From Notolepis coatsorum (lineage: Eukaryota; Chordata; Actinopteri; Aulopiformes; Paralepididae): DNA of 64,000 bases. Each line of letters begins with the position of its first letter. The stretch's first letter is position 1. Positions 1 to 10,090 of the stretch are shown one piece after another. Made by a program: the position numbers and the translations under genes. Below the pieces are notes generated by a model. It made no database searches. It saw only the letters and a list, made by a program, of their open reading frames with translations, and was not told where the DNA came from. The stretch covers positions 113,571,474 through 113,635,473 of the forward strand of contig OZ020594.1 of NCBI GenBank assembly GCA_963971535.1, written 5' to 3'.

Positions 1-193
1 TATTTTTTTTTCTTTTCTTTTTTATGTTTAAAATAGTACACTCATTTGAGTAGTGGAAAAGGGGTAGGATTAAATAAGTGTATACTTCTTCCTACTCCTT
101 TTCGAACATGCAGATTGAGTTGTTTTGCTTTTTTGTTAGTTTGTTGTATTCATTGCATGTTCGAAATAAAGACTTCAAATCAAATTAAAAAAA
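1..193 (+). mobile_element. 3' end of a LINE (inverted copy of 3021-3213)
   Basis: This is the 3' untranslated end of a non-LTR retrotransposon: it has an AATAAA followed by a short A-run, after which the TTACACTA array starts. It matches base for base, as reverse complement, the 3' end of the LINE relic at 3021-3971, whose coding part is recognisable. It runs off the left edge. An open frame from 46 continues into the array and is meaningless. Confidence 0.75.
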
Positions 194-900
194 ATCACAC
201 TATTACACTATTACACTATTACACACTATTACACTATTACACACTATTACACTATTACACTAGCACACTATTACACTATTACACACTATTACACACTATT
301 ACACACTATTACACTATTACACTATTACACACTATTACACTATTACACTATTACACTATTACACTATTACACACTAGCACACTATTACACTATTACACTA
401 TTACACACTATTACACTATTACACACTATTACACTATTACACACTATTACACACTATTACACTATTACACACTATTACACTATCACACTATTACACTATT
501 ACACACTACCACACTATTACACTATTACACACTATTACACTATTACACTATTACACTATTACACTAGCACACTATTACACTATTACACACTATTACACTA
601 TTACACACTAGCACACTATTACACTATTACACTATTACACTAGCACACTATTACACTATTACACACTATTACACACTACTACACTAGCACACTATTACAC
701 ACTATTACACTATTACACACTATTACACTATTACACACTATTACACTATTACACACTATCACACTATTACACTATTACACTATTACACACTATTACACTA
801 TTACACACTATTACACAAAATTACACTATTACACACTATTACACTATTACACTATTACACACTATTACACTATTACACACTATTACACTATTACACTATT
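194..900 (+). repeat. ACACTATTAC minisatellite array
   Basis: About 700 bp of 8-bp (CACTATTA) and 10-bp (CACACTATTA) units in irregular mixture, with occasional GCACACTA and ATCACACTA variants. It is the mirror image of 2314-3020, and the order of variant units agrees where checked. Open frames of Leu-Leu-His-Tyr-Tyr-Thr type arise from the repeat and are not genes. Confidence 0.95.
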
Positions 901-1133
901 TTAGGGTATTTTGGGGTATTTTCTGATATTTTCTGGTATTTTGAGGTATACTTTGGGGTAGTTTGGGGTATTTTGGGGTATTTTCTGATATTTTCTGGTA
1001 TTTTGGGGTATACTTTGGGGTATTCTAGGGTATTTTAGGGTATTTGGGGTATTTTCTGGTATTTTCTGGTACTTTGAGGTATACTTTGGGGTAGTTTGGG
1101 GTATTTTGGGGTATTTTCTGGTATTTTCTGGTA
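901..1133 (+). repeat. GGGGTATTTT minisatellite
   Basis: Array of about 10-bp units (GGGGTATTTT, CTGGTATTTT, GGGGTATACTTT). It is the reverse complement of 2081-2313. The match stops at 1133, where the sequence becomes ATTAGTAG and then unique DNA. ATTAGTAG also occurs at the right end of the foldback element (7639-7646), so this may be the worn end of a second copy of that family that starts off-window. Confidence 0.9.
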
Positions 1134-1412
1134 TTAGTAGCGGTTTAGTAGTACCACCTACTTACTGGTCACGGGAGGCTTCAATAGCGTTTGAATGATA
1201 ATGCATTTCGTGAATACATTTGTTGAAACAACTTTGTTGGCCGACGGCTCCTGCTATCTTAACGTTAGCAAGCTAAGCTCTAACGTTACATAGCTTAATT
1301 AACGTGCATAACATACCTGTGTAACGTTAACCAGCTTGTGTTCCGCTGGGAAAGCATCACTGCATACACTTTGTTTAATCCAAACGTCCATTCGGAAACG
1401 TTGTATTATGAA
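1134..1412. other. Non-repetitive spacer flanking the outer hAT
   Basis: No coding potential seen. It has TAACGTT/GCTAGC-rich words common in teleost spacer. It ends with ATTATGAA (1405-1412), the left TSD of the 12.7-kb hAT element; the matching copy is at 14164-14171. Confidence 0.6.
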
Positions 1413-1440
1413 CACTGGCGGACTCAGGGGGGGGGGCGAT

Positions 1441-1881
1441 CGTGCCCCCACGGTTGAAAAACGCGCGCTAAAGTGCCCTTTATAGAGGACGTGCCCATTG
1501 GCGCCCTTCCAATGGTCTAAACTTGACCATGTGCCCCCACAGTTGAAAACATCGCGCTAAAGTGCCCTTTGAGTGGCAAAAATTATAGAGGACGTGCCCA
1601 TTGGTGCCCTTCCAATGGTCTAAACTTGACCATGTGCCCCCACAGTTGAAAACATCGCGCTAAAGTGCCCTTTGAGTGGCAAAAACTATAGAGGACGTGC
1701 CCATTGGTGCCCTTCCAATGGTCTAAACTTGACCATGTGCCCCCACAGTTGAAAACATCGCGCTAAAGTGCCCTTTGAGTGGCAAAAACTATAGAGGACG
1801 TGCCCATTGGTGCCCTTCCAATGGTCTAAACTTGACCATGTGCCCCCACAGTTGAAAACATCGTGCTAAAGTGCCCTTTTG
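1441..1881 (+). repeat. 103-bp tandem repeat (first part)
   Basis: Four and a half copies of a 103-bp unit beginning GTGCCCCCACAGTTGAAAAC (starts near 1441, 1531, 1634, 1737, 1840). The first unit is 13 bp short. The array resumes at 7657 after the foldback element, and the two halves rejoin cleanly once 1882-7652 and one TTTG are removed. It forms the subterminal part of the outer hAT. Confidence 0.9.
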
Positions 1882-1904
1882 AGGGGTCCTACTAATCACC
1901 CCAA

Positions 1905-2313
1905 AGTACCAGAAAATACCAGAAAATACCCCAAAATACCCTAAAATACCCCAAAATACCAGAAAATACCAGAGAATACCCCAAAATACCCTAAAATACC
2001 CCAAAGTATACCCAAAAGTACCAGACAATACCAGAAAATACCCCAAAATACCCTAAAATACCCCAAAGTATACCCCAAAATACCAGAAAATACCAGAAAA
2101 TACCCCAAAATACCCCAAACTACCCCAAAGTATACCTCAAAGTACCAGAAAATACCAGAAAATACCCCAAATACCCTAAAATACCCTAGAATACCCCAAA
2201 GTATACCCCAAAATACCAGAAAATATCAGAAAATACCCCAAAATACCCCAAACTACCCCAAAGTATACCTCAAAATACCAGAAAATATCAGAAAATACCC
2301 CAAAATACCCTAA
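1905..2313 (-). repeat. GGGGTATTTT array, left foldback arm
   Basis: About 410 bp of AAAATACCCC-type units (minus-strand GGGGTATTTT), with CCAGAAAATA and AAAGTATACC variants. 2081-2313 is the reverse complement of 901-1133. A Tyr-Phe-Gly-Val-rich frame on the minus strand is repeat-derived. Confidence 0.95.
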
Positions 2314-3020
2314 AATAGTGTAATAGTGTAATAGTGTGTAATAGTGTAATAGTGTGTAATAGTGTAATAGTGTAATAGTGTGTAATAGTGTAATTTTGTG
2401 TAATAGTGTGTAATAGTGTAATAGTGTGTAATAGTGTAATAGTGTAATAGTGTGATAGTGTGTAATAGTGTAATAGTGTGTAATAGTGTAATAGTGTGTA
2501 ATAGTGTAATAGTGTGTAATAGTGTGCTAGTGTAGTAGTGTGTAATAGTGTGTAATAGTGTAATAGTGTGCTAGTGTAATAGTGTAATAGTGTAATAGTG
2601 TGCTAGTGTGTAATAGTGTAATAGTGTGTAATAGTGTAATAGTGTGCTAGTGTAATAGTGTAATAGTGTAATAGTGTAATAGTGTGTAATAGTGTAATAG
2701 TGTGGTAGTGTGTAATAGTGTAATAGTGTGATAGTGTAATAGTGTGTAATAGTGTAATAGTGTGTAATAGTGTGTAATAGTGTAATAGTGTGTAATAGTG
2801 TAATAGTGTGTAATAGTGTAATAGTGTAATAGTGTGCTAGTGTGTAATAGTGTAATAGTGTAATAGTGTAATAGTGTAATAGTGTGTAATAGTGTAATAG
2901 TGTAATAGTGTGTAATAGTGTGTAATAGTGTGTAATAGTGTAATAGTGTGCTAGTGTAATAGTGTAATAGTGTGTAATAGTGTAATAGTGTGTAATAGTG
3001 TAATAGTGTAATAGTGTGAT
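2314..3020 (-). repeat. TAATAGTG array, left foldback arm
   Basis: About 700 bp of TAATAGTG and TGTAATAGTG units, the mirror image of 194-900. It abuts the LINE 3' end at 3021. The 173-residue frame here is identical to the one at 46-567, which shows how young the inverted copy is. Confidence 0.95.
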
Positions 3021-3971
3021 TTTTTTTAATTTGATTTGAAGTCTTTATTTCGAACATGCAATGAATACAACAAACTAACAAAAAAGCAAAACAACTCAAT
3101 CTGCATGTTCGAAAAGGAGTAGGAAGAAGTATACACTTATTTAATCCTACCCCTTTTCCACTACTCAAATGAGTGTACTATTTTAAACATAAAAAAGAAA
3201 AGAAAAAAAAATATATACAAAACAAAAAACAAAAACTATATATGTATAAAAGAAAAGAAAATAGAAAACAAAATAAAAATGTAAACACCCGTGAATATCA
3301 AGTCCCTTCCTCATCCCTGTACCTTGTGAACATAATTTCCTTATACATCAGTTTGAATTGTCTCATGTTTGGACATTGCTTTAGCACCACATTTAGACTG
3401 TTCCACAGTTTCACTCCACATATCGAGATGCAGTGTTTTCTCATGGTAGTGCGTACGTTTAGCACCTTTAAATTGTGTTCTCCCCTCAGATTATAACCCC
3501 CCTCCCTATCAAAGAACAATTTTTGAATATTTCTTGGAAGTGCATGACTTTTTGCTTTATACATTAATTGTGCCGTTTTAAATTCCACAAGATCATTTAA
3601 CTTCAATGTCTTTGACTCCAAAAACAATATGTTAGTGTGATCATGATAACCTGCAATGTGAACTATCCTTATGGCCCTTTTTGGAGTATAAAAAGTGGTT
3701 GTAGTGTTGACTTATAATTGTTTCCCCAGACTTCAGCACAGTAATTTAAATATGGTAAAACTAGTGAACAGTAGAGAATGTAGAGTGATTTTCTATTCAG
3801 AATGTGCTTTACTTTACTCATGACTGAAATGCTTCATGAGAGTTTAGATTGGACATGTTTTATGTGAGGTTTCCAACTAATTTTATGGTCTATTATTACA
3901 CCTAGGAATTTATTTTCATAAACTCTTTCAATAATCACATCATTTATTTTAACTTGTACCCGAGTATCCAT
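3021..3971 (-). pseudogene. LINE relic: RT C-terminus and 3'UTR
   Basis: Read on the minus strand from 3971 this gives the end of a non-LTR retrotransposon RT: a YENKFLGVIIDHKISWKPHI motif, then LYCSLVLPYLNYCAEVWG, then a C-terminal tail with VRTTMRKHCISICGVKLWNS. These are typical of Jockey/L2/CR1-type LINEs. An in-frame stop and frame breaks interrupt it; the longest clean piece is 3298-3627. The 3'UTR has AATAAA and an A-run at 3020-3027. It is 5'-truncated at 3971, where satellite starts. Its first 133 bp (3839-3971) recur at 4382 and 5682. Confidence 0.8.
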
Positions 3972-4376
3972 GTGTAATAGTGTAATAGTGTGTAATAGTG
4001 TAATAGTGTGTAATAGTGTAATAGTGTGCTAGTGTAATAGTGTAATAGTGTGTAATTTTGTGTAATAGTGTGTAATAGTGTAATAGTGTGTAATAGTGTA
4101 ATAGTGTAATAGTGTGTAATAGTGTAATAGTGTGTAATAGTTTAATAGTGTGTAATAGTGTCTATTACACTATTACACACTATTACACTATTACACACTA
4201 TTACACTATTACACACTATTACACAAAATATACACACTATTACACTATTACACTAGCACACTATTACACTATTACACTATTACACTAGCACACTATTACA
4301 CTATTACACACTATTACACACTATTACACTATTGCACTAGCACACTATTACACTATTACACACTATTACACTATTT
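3972..4376. repeat. TAATAGTG array turning into its reverse complement
   Basis: About 190 bp of TAATAGTG units run to near 4161, where the array flips to TTACACTA units until about 4376, making a perfect-type hairpin with almost no loop. No coding content. Confidence 0.9.
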
Positions 4377-4381
4377 TATTT

Positions 4382-4514
4382 AGAGTTTAGATTGGACATG
4401 TTTTATGTGAGGTTTCCAACAAATTTTATGGTCTATTATTACACCTAGGAATTTATTTTCATAAACTCTTTCAATAATCACATCATTTATTTTAACTTGT
4501 ACCCGAGTATCCAT
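4382..4514 (-). mobile_element. 133-bp LINE RT fragment, second copy
   Basis: Same 133 bp as 3839-3971 (minus-strand RT piece), differing at a few bases (CAACAAATT against CAACTAATT). It is identical in extent to the third copy at 5682-5814, so the block moved as a unit with the satellites, not by new retrotransposition. Confidence 0.85.
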
Positions 4515-5160
4515 GTGTAATAGTGTAATAGTGTGTAATAGTGTAATTACACATATTACACTATTACACTATTACACACTATTACACTATTACACACTAT
4601 TACACAAAATATACACACTATTACACTATTACACTAGCACACTATTACACTATTACACTATTACACTATTACACTAGCACACTATTACACTATTACACAC
4701 TATTACACACTATTACACTAGCACACTATTACACTATTACACACTATTACACTATTACACACTATTACACTATTACACACTATCACACTATTACACTATT
4801 ACACTATTACACACTATTACACTATTACACTATTACACACTATTACACAAAATAACACTATTACACACTATTACACTATTACACACTATTACACTATTAC
4901 ACACTATTACACACTATTACACTATTACACTATTACACTAGCACACTATTACACTATTACACACTATTACACTATTACACTATTACACACTAGCACACTA
5001 TTACACTATTACACTAGCACACTATTACACTATTACACACTATTAAACTATTACACTATTACACTATTACACACTATTACACTATTACACTATTACACAC
5101 TATTACAGTATTACACTATTACACTATCACACTATTACACACTATTACACTATTACACTA
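4515..5160. repeat. TAATAGTG/TTACACTA arrays
   Basis: A short TAATAGTG stretch (to about 4547) flips to TTACACTA units, with AAAATATACAC and AAAATAACAC interruptions that recur at 6073 and 6308. No coding content. Confidence 0.9.
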
Positions 5161-5680
5161 AATGTTAAAATTTTTGTTTTTCATTTTAGGATATGTTGGG
5201 GTACTTTGGGGTATTTTGGGGTACTGTGGGGTATTTTGGGGTATACTTTGGGGTACTTTGGGGTATTTTGGGGTACTTTGGGGTATTTTGGGGTATACTT
5301 TGGGGTATTTTGGGGTACTTTGGGGTATTTTCTGGTATTTTGGGGTATACTTTGGGGTACTTTGGGGTATTTTGGGGTATTTTATGGTACTTTGGGGTAT
5401 ACTTTTGGGTATTGTAGGGTATTTTGGGGTATTTTCTGGTATTTTCTGGTACTTTGGGGTATACTTTGGGGTATTTTAGGGTATTTTGGGGTATCTTCTG
5501 GTATTTTCTGGTATTTTGGGGTATACTTTGGGGTATTTTAGGGTATTTTGGGGTATTTTGGGGTATTTTCTGGTATTTTCTGGTATTTTGGGGTATATTT
5601 TGGGGTATTTTGGGGTATTTTCTGGTATTTTCTGGTATTTTGGGGTATACTTTGGGGTATTTTATGGTATTTGGGGTATT
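5161..5680 (+). repeat. GGGGTATTTT array
   Basis: About 520 bp of GGGGTATTTT/GGGGTACTTT units preceded by a short A/T-rich lead (ATGTTAAAATTTTTG) that also precedes the array at 6640. Overlapping Tyr-Phe-Gly-Val frames in all three plus-strand phases are repeat artefacts. Confidence 0.95.
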
Positions 5681-5681
5681 T

Positions 5682-5814
5682 AGAGTTTAGATTGGACATG
5701 TTTTATGTGAGGTTTCCAACAAATTTTATGGTCTATTATTACACCTAGGAATTTATTTTCATAAACTCTTTCAATAATCACATCATTTATTTTAACTTGT
5801 ACCCGAGTATCCAT
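5682..5814 (-). mobile_element. 133-bp LINE RT fragment, third copy
   Basis: Third copy of the 133-bp LINE piece, matching 4382-4514. It begins the second, longer satellite block (5682-7630), which repeats the order LINE piece, TAATAGTG, TTACACTA, GGGGTATTTT. Confidence 0.85.
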
Positions 5815-6638
5815 GTGTAATAGTGTAATAGTGTGTAATAGTGTAATAGTGTGTAATAGTGTAATAGTGTGCTAGTGTAATAGTGTAAGTGTGTAATTTT
5901 GTGTAATAGTGTGTAATAGTGTAATAGTGTGTAATAGTGTAATAGTGTAATAGTGTGTAATAGTGTAATAGTGTGTAATAGTTTAATAGTGTGTAATAGT
6001 GTCTATTACACTATTACACACTATTACACTATTACACTATTACACACTATTACACTATTACACACTATTACACAAAATATACACACTATTACACTATTAC
6101 ACTAGCACACTATTACACTATTACACTATTACACTAGCACACTATTACACTATTACACACTATTACACACTATTACACTATTGCACTAGCACACTATTAC
6201 ACTATTACACACTATTACACTATTACACACTATTACACTATTACACACTATCACACTATTACACTATTACACACTATTACACTATTACACTATTACACAC
6301 TATTACACAAAATAACACTATTACACACTATTACACTATTACACACTATTACACTATTACACACTATTACAATATTACACACTATTACACTATTACACTA
6401 TTACACTAGCACACTATTACACTATTACACACTATTACACTATTACACTATTACACACTAGCACACTATTACACTATTACACTAGCACACTATTACACTA
6501 TTACACACTATTAAACTATTACACTATTACACTATTACACACTATTACACTATTACACTATTACACACTATTACAGTATTACAGTATTACACTATTACAC
6601 TATCACACTATTACACACTATTACACTATTACACAAAA
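5815..6638. repeat. TAATAGTG array turning into TTACACTA array
   Basis: TAATAGTG units to about 6001, an abrupt flip (TAATAGTGTCTATTACAC), then TTACACTA units to 6638. Unit variants closely follow 3972-4376 and 4546-5160. No coding content. Confidence 0.9.
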
Positions 6639-6639
6639 T

Positions 6640-7630
6640 GTAAAAAATTTTGTTTTTGATTTTGGGATATGTTGGGGTACTTTGGGGTATTTTGGGGTAC
6701 TGTGGGGTACTTTGGGGTATTTTGGGGTACTTTGGGGTATTTTGGGGTATACTTTGGGGTATTTTGGGGTACTTTGGGGTATTTTCTGGTATTTTGGGGT
6801 ATACTTTGGGGTACTTTGGGGTATTTTGGGGTATTTTATGGTACTTTGGGGTATACTTTGGGGTATTTTAGGGTATTTTGGGGTATTTTGGGGTATTTTC
6901 TGGTATTTTCTGGTACTTTGGGGTATACTTTGGGGTATTTTAGGGTATTTTGGGGTATTTTGGGGTATTTTCTGGTATTTTCTGGTATTTTGGGGTATAT
7001 TTGGGGTATTTTAGGGTATTTTGGGGTATTTTGGGGTATTTTCTGGTATCTTCTGGTACTTTGGGGTATACTTTGGGGTATTTTGGGGTATTTTCTGGTA
7101 TTTTCTGGTATTTTGGGGTATACTTTGGGGTATTTTATGGTATTTGGGGTATTTTCTGGTACTTTGGGGTATACTTTGGGGTATTTTAGGGTATTTTGGG
7201 GTATTTTCTGGTATTTTCTGGTATTTTCTGGTATACTTTGGGGTATTTTAGGGTATTTTGGGGTATTTTGGGGTATTTTCTGGTATTTTCTGGTACTTTG
7301 GGGTATACTTTGGGGTATTTTGGGGTATTTTGGGGTATTTTCTGGTATTTTCTGGTACTTTGGGGTATACTTTGGGGTATTTTAGGGTATTTTGGGGTAT
7401 ACTTTGGGCTATTTTAGGGTATTTTGGGGTATTTTGGGGTATTTTCTGGTATTTTCTGGTACTTTGGGGTATACTTTGGGGTATTTTGGGGTATTTTGGG
7501 GTATTTTCTGGTATTTTGGGGTATACTTTGGGGTATTTTGGGGTATTTTGGGGTATTTTCTGGTATTTTCTGGTACTTTGGGGTATACTTTGGGGTATTT
7601 TGGGGTATTTTCTGGTATTTTCTGGTACTT
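6640..7630 (+). repeat. GGGGTATTTT array, right foldback arm
   Basis: About 1 kb of GGGGTATTTT, GGGGTACTTT and CTGGTATTTT units leading into the right terminus at 7652. Roughly 50-60-bp higher-order periods are visible (CTGGTATTTTCTGGTACTTT then GGGGTATACTTT). Long frames on both strands are repeat-derived. Confidence 0.95.
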
Positions 7631-7656
7631 TGGGGTGATTAGTAGGACCCCTTTTG

Positions 7657-8070
7657 GGTCGCAAAAATGAGAGGACGTGCCCATTGGTGCCGTTCCAATG
7701 GTCTAGATTTGACCATGTGCCCCCACAGACCTCTGGACTTCAACTGTGCTGCACTGTATCCATGTCCCCAACCACTGCACTTTTACTGTCTTATTGTTGT
7801 CTCACTGTTCTGTCCTGTTTTTGCACTTATTTATTTATTTATTTATTATTATGTTATTCCTATTTGTGAAAAAAATCATGCACTGTAACGTCGAATAACG
7901 TTCCATTTGTATATACAATAATATGGTGAATAAAGTAATCTGAATCTGAATCTGACAGTTGAAAACATCGCGCTAAACCTAAAGTGCCCTTTTGAGTGGA
8001 AAAAACTAGAGGACGTGCCCATTGGTGCCCTTCCAATGGTCTAAACTTGACCATGTGCCCCGACGGTTAA
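7657..8070 (+). repeat. 103-bp tandem repeat (second part), split by a LINE tail
   Basis: Continuation of the array at 1441-1881. One unit is interrupted at CCCCACAG by a 226-bp LINE 3' end (7729-7954), and a further unit follows to about 8070. Confidence 0.85.
7729..7954 (+). mobile_element. 5'-truncated LINE 3' end with TGAATC tail
   Basis: 226 bp inserted in a 103-bp unit with a 4-bp ACAG duplication (7725-7728 and 7955-7958). It ends in AATAAAG and three TGAATC-type repeats, the usual form of a 5'-truncated LINE insertion. No coding sequence remains. Confidence 0.8.
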
Positions 8071-8577
8071 ATAATGTCACGCAAAAGTGTTAGCTACAAC
8101 TCTGAGCAGCCCCGTCACTACAATATTCCATCCATTTAAGTTTTCAGTCTTAGACACATCCCCTCTTGAATGTTCAGATGCCAGAGGGCTTAATAGTCTG
8201 AGCTGTAACCCTGCCTCCTACTGCTGTGTGTGAGGTAGGTAATACAGCAAGCTTTCTTTGAAGTTGCAAAGAATGAATTTGTTTTACCAATTATGCATTA
8301 CTAAATACTAATGTGTGTACACTTCAAGTGCTTTTATTGATGGCAGTATGTTTTAGCCTAGGCTACTGTAGCTAGCTAACTAAACAGGTACCTTGCTTAG
8401 CTGATTCTATGCTAACCTGTGTTCTCAATTTAGAAATAAAGTGTACAAATTATTTTAGGACTATTTGCACAAAATATACCCATAGCACTTTAAAGTTCAG
8501 TGTGAATTGCTTTTTAAAGCTAACTTAAGAGTGGTAGTAAACTTAAAAGTGGGTTTAGCATTGGCCTATATTCTATG
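8071..8577. other. Non-repetitive interior of the outer hAT
   Basis: A/T-rich sequence with scattered GCTAGC words. No gene or repeat recognised. It probably represents a 5' intron or UTR of the outer element's transposase gene, since two exons follow. Confidence 0.4.
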
Positions 8578-8694
8578 ATTACAGAATGCCAATGAGAGAA
8601 AGAAATCAGAAGAATATTAAAAAGCAGCTGAAAAATGCTTCTCTTTGAAAAATTGGGTCCAAAGCAACAATAGTAAGGGAGGAGATAAGGATAC
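8578..8694 (+). pseudogene. Exon-like piece of TTF-type hAT transposase
   Basis: Flanked by a plausible acceptor (TGATTACAG before 8578) and donor (ACAGGTATGT after 8694). It reads as a basic start (NANERKKSEEY), one in-frame TAA, then a KAAEKCFSLKNWV segment. This resembles the short basic region ahead of the TTF zinc finger in hAT transposases and related ZMYM-like proteins. Together with 9014-9330 it suggests the transposase gene of the outer hAT. Short and interrupted, so the assignment is tentative. Confidence 0.45.
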
Positions 8695-9013
8695 AGGTAT
8701 GTATTTGTAAGTCCTCACTACTAGCTACGTGTACGAGCTTGTCGCACAGAGCCAATAGTTTGGATTATAACTGAGAATCTGGTGACAACATGGTCAATAA
8801 TGCTTATTTTGGACAGAAAATGTGTCTTAAACATTTAAATTGACCAACCATAGATCCTTTTTATTCCAATCAAGGCAAGAGGGCTAGTGGTGGTAGTGCT
8901 ATATGACATATTATTTTATAATACAATTATAACATTGTAGGCTACAGTACAAATATTATATACAGTACAATTATATTACTATTATAAAACAAATATTATT
9001 TGCTCCACCTTAG

Positions 9014-9330
9014 ATAAAGACAGTACAGACAATGAAGATGGAGATTTTCAAGAGGGAAATGATGTTATCAGGAATAGAGATGGTGAAGAAGTGGAGGAAA
9101 GAGAAAATGCAGATGATTCTATAGAGAGAAATTATGAAGAAGTGGAGGAAAGACAAAATGCAGATGATTCTATTGAGAGAAATTATGAAGAAGTTGAGGA
9201 AAGAGAATGCAGATGATGCTATGGAGAGAAATGATGATGAAGACGGTCATGGAGATGCTAAAGAAAGCAAGGATGAAAATAACGTGAATGCTCTCCTGTT
9301 GCCATTAAAATATCCCACTGATCCAGCCAG
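9014..9330 (+). pseudogene. Acidic exon of TTF-type hAT transposase, split by hAT insertion
   Basis: Acceptor CCACCTTAG before 9014. Encodes an acidic stretch with about three copies of a 60-bp (20-residue) repeat built on EEVEERENADDSIERNY. The third copy has lost 2 nt, breaking the frame. It then gives LLPLKYPTDPAS, close to the KYxTDPA motif at the start of TTF fingers in hAT transposases. hAT 9331-11686 sits inside it. After the TSD the exon resumes (SIQ) and reaches a donor CCAG|GTACAA at 11701. No zinc-finger or catalytic exon was found downstream. Confidence 0.6.
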
Positions 9331-9374
9331 CAGGGCTGCCTCAGGGGGTGTGCGAGCAGTGCGGTCGCACAGGG

Positions 9375-9398
9375 CCTCGCGGGAAGGGGGGCCTCACA

Positions 9399-9453
<55 letters not shown>

Positions 9454-9490
9454 TAATAATTTTTTTTGCGAGGCCCCCCTTCCCGGGAGG
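9375..9490. repeat. Long palindrome with A/T core
   Basis: CCTCGCGGGAAGGGGGGCCT, A-run, TA-repeat, T-run, then the same arm inverted (AGGCCCCCCTTCCCGGGAGG), two mismatches. It could extrude as a cruciform. It looks like a folded extra copy of the element's subterminal sequence. Confidence 0.8.
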
Positions 9491-9582
9491 CATTTTTTCA
9501 TCACATACCTAAAATCTAGTTTTGCTTATATGCTTATATATTTCACATTAGACACGTTTGTAGATGTGTCTGACTTGTTCCG

Positions 9583-9675
9583 GGCTCTGCGGCTCTGCAG
9601 ATATACTATTGGAGCTCTGTGGCTCTGCATACACTATTGGAGCTCTGCGGCTCTGCAGCAGATATACTATTGGTT
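9583..9675 (+). repeat. 33-bp tandem repeat, three copies
   Basis: Units of GGCTCTGCAGATATACTATT type with GGAGCTCTG joints. Part of the cargo of the 9331-11686 hAT. No coding sense. Confidence 0.75.
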
Positions 9676-9840
9676 TCAACGAGGGGAGGGGTTACAGGTA
9701 AGGTAGTCGGCCGGCGTGCGTCTGTCTGACTATTTCCACGGGACCGCGTGCAGCTGGAGGTTGGAGGTTATGCCAGCCAAGACGAAGAGGACGGTCGTTC
9801 GGCAGATGGACTGAAGATGAAAGTTGTTGCATGTTAGAAA

Positions 9841-10087
9841 GTTCAGTCAGGCTAGCCATGTCGGCTTAGCTAAAGGCAGGGACAGCTAGTTAGCTTTAGC
9901 TACGTTATCGAGTGCTAACGTGTGGTTCAGTCGGGATAGCCATGCCGGCTAGTAGCTTAGCTAAAGGCTAACTAGCGTTAGCTAACGCTAGCTATCGAGT
10001 GCTAACGTGTGGTTCAGTCGGGCTAGCCATGTCGGCTAGTAGCTTAGCTAAAGGCTAACTAGCGGTAGCTAACGCTAGCTAACTAGG
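9841..10087 (+). repeat. 85-bp tandem repeat, three copies
   Basis: Units start GTTCAGTCGGGCTAGCCATG (9841, 9925, 10012) and are rich in GCTAGC and AACGTTAGC. The last unit runs straight into the kinase exon. Confidence 0.85.
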
Positions 10088-10090
10088 CAT

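Larger units (their letters stand above)
1882..7652. mobile_element. Foldback-like element with satellite inverted arms
   Basis: Both ends start AGGGGTCCTACTAATCACC inward and stay matched for about 58 bp before the arms diverge only in repeat order. The element is flanked by TTTG (1878-1881 and 7653-7656). It sits in a 103-bp repeat unit whose intact relatives lack it. Left arm: GGGGTATTTT array then TAATAGTG array (1905-3020). Right arm: the same two arrays in mirror order (about 6002-7630). The middle holds LINE relics and extra satellite blocks. No ORF outside repeats. The architecture resembles Drosophila FB elements; that is an analogy, not homology. TSD could be 3-4 bp because of the T-run. 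Confidence 0.7.

Noticed and set aside
46..567. 173-residue frame, repeated at 2647-3168
   Set aside because: Mostly Leu-Leu-His-Tyr-Tyr-Thr from the satellite; the start is LINE 3'UTR. The identity of the two shows the inverted copy, not a gene.
194..900. CRISPR array or telomere-like repeat
   Set aside because: Units are 8-10 bp with no spacers, and neither array matches TTAGGG. The genome is eukaryotic.
5162..7670. Many overlapping Tyr-Phe-Gly-Val or Lys-Ile-Pro-Gln frames on both strands
   Set aside because: All phases of a 10-bp repeat without stop codons are open. No start context, splice sites or known domain.
9134..9706. 190-residue plus-strand frame
   Set aside because: It joins the wrong phase of the acidic exon to hAT terminal repeats and (TA)n. 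The exon phase given above fits the family and splice sites.
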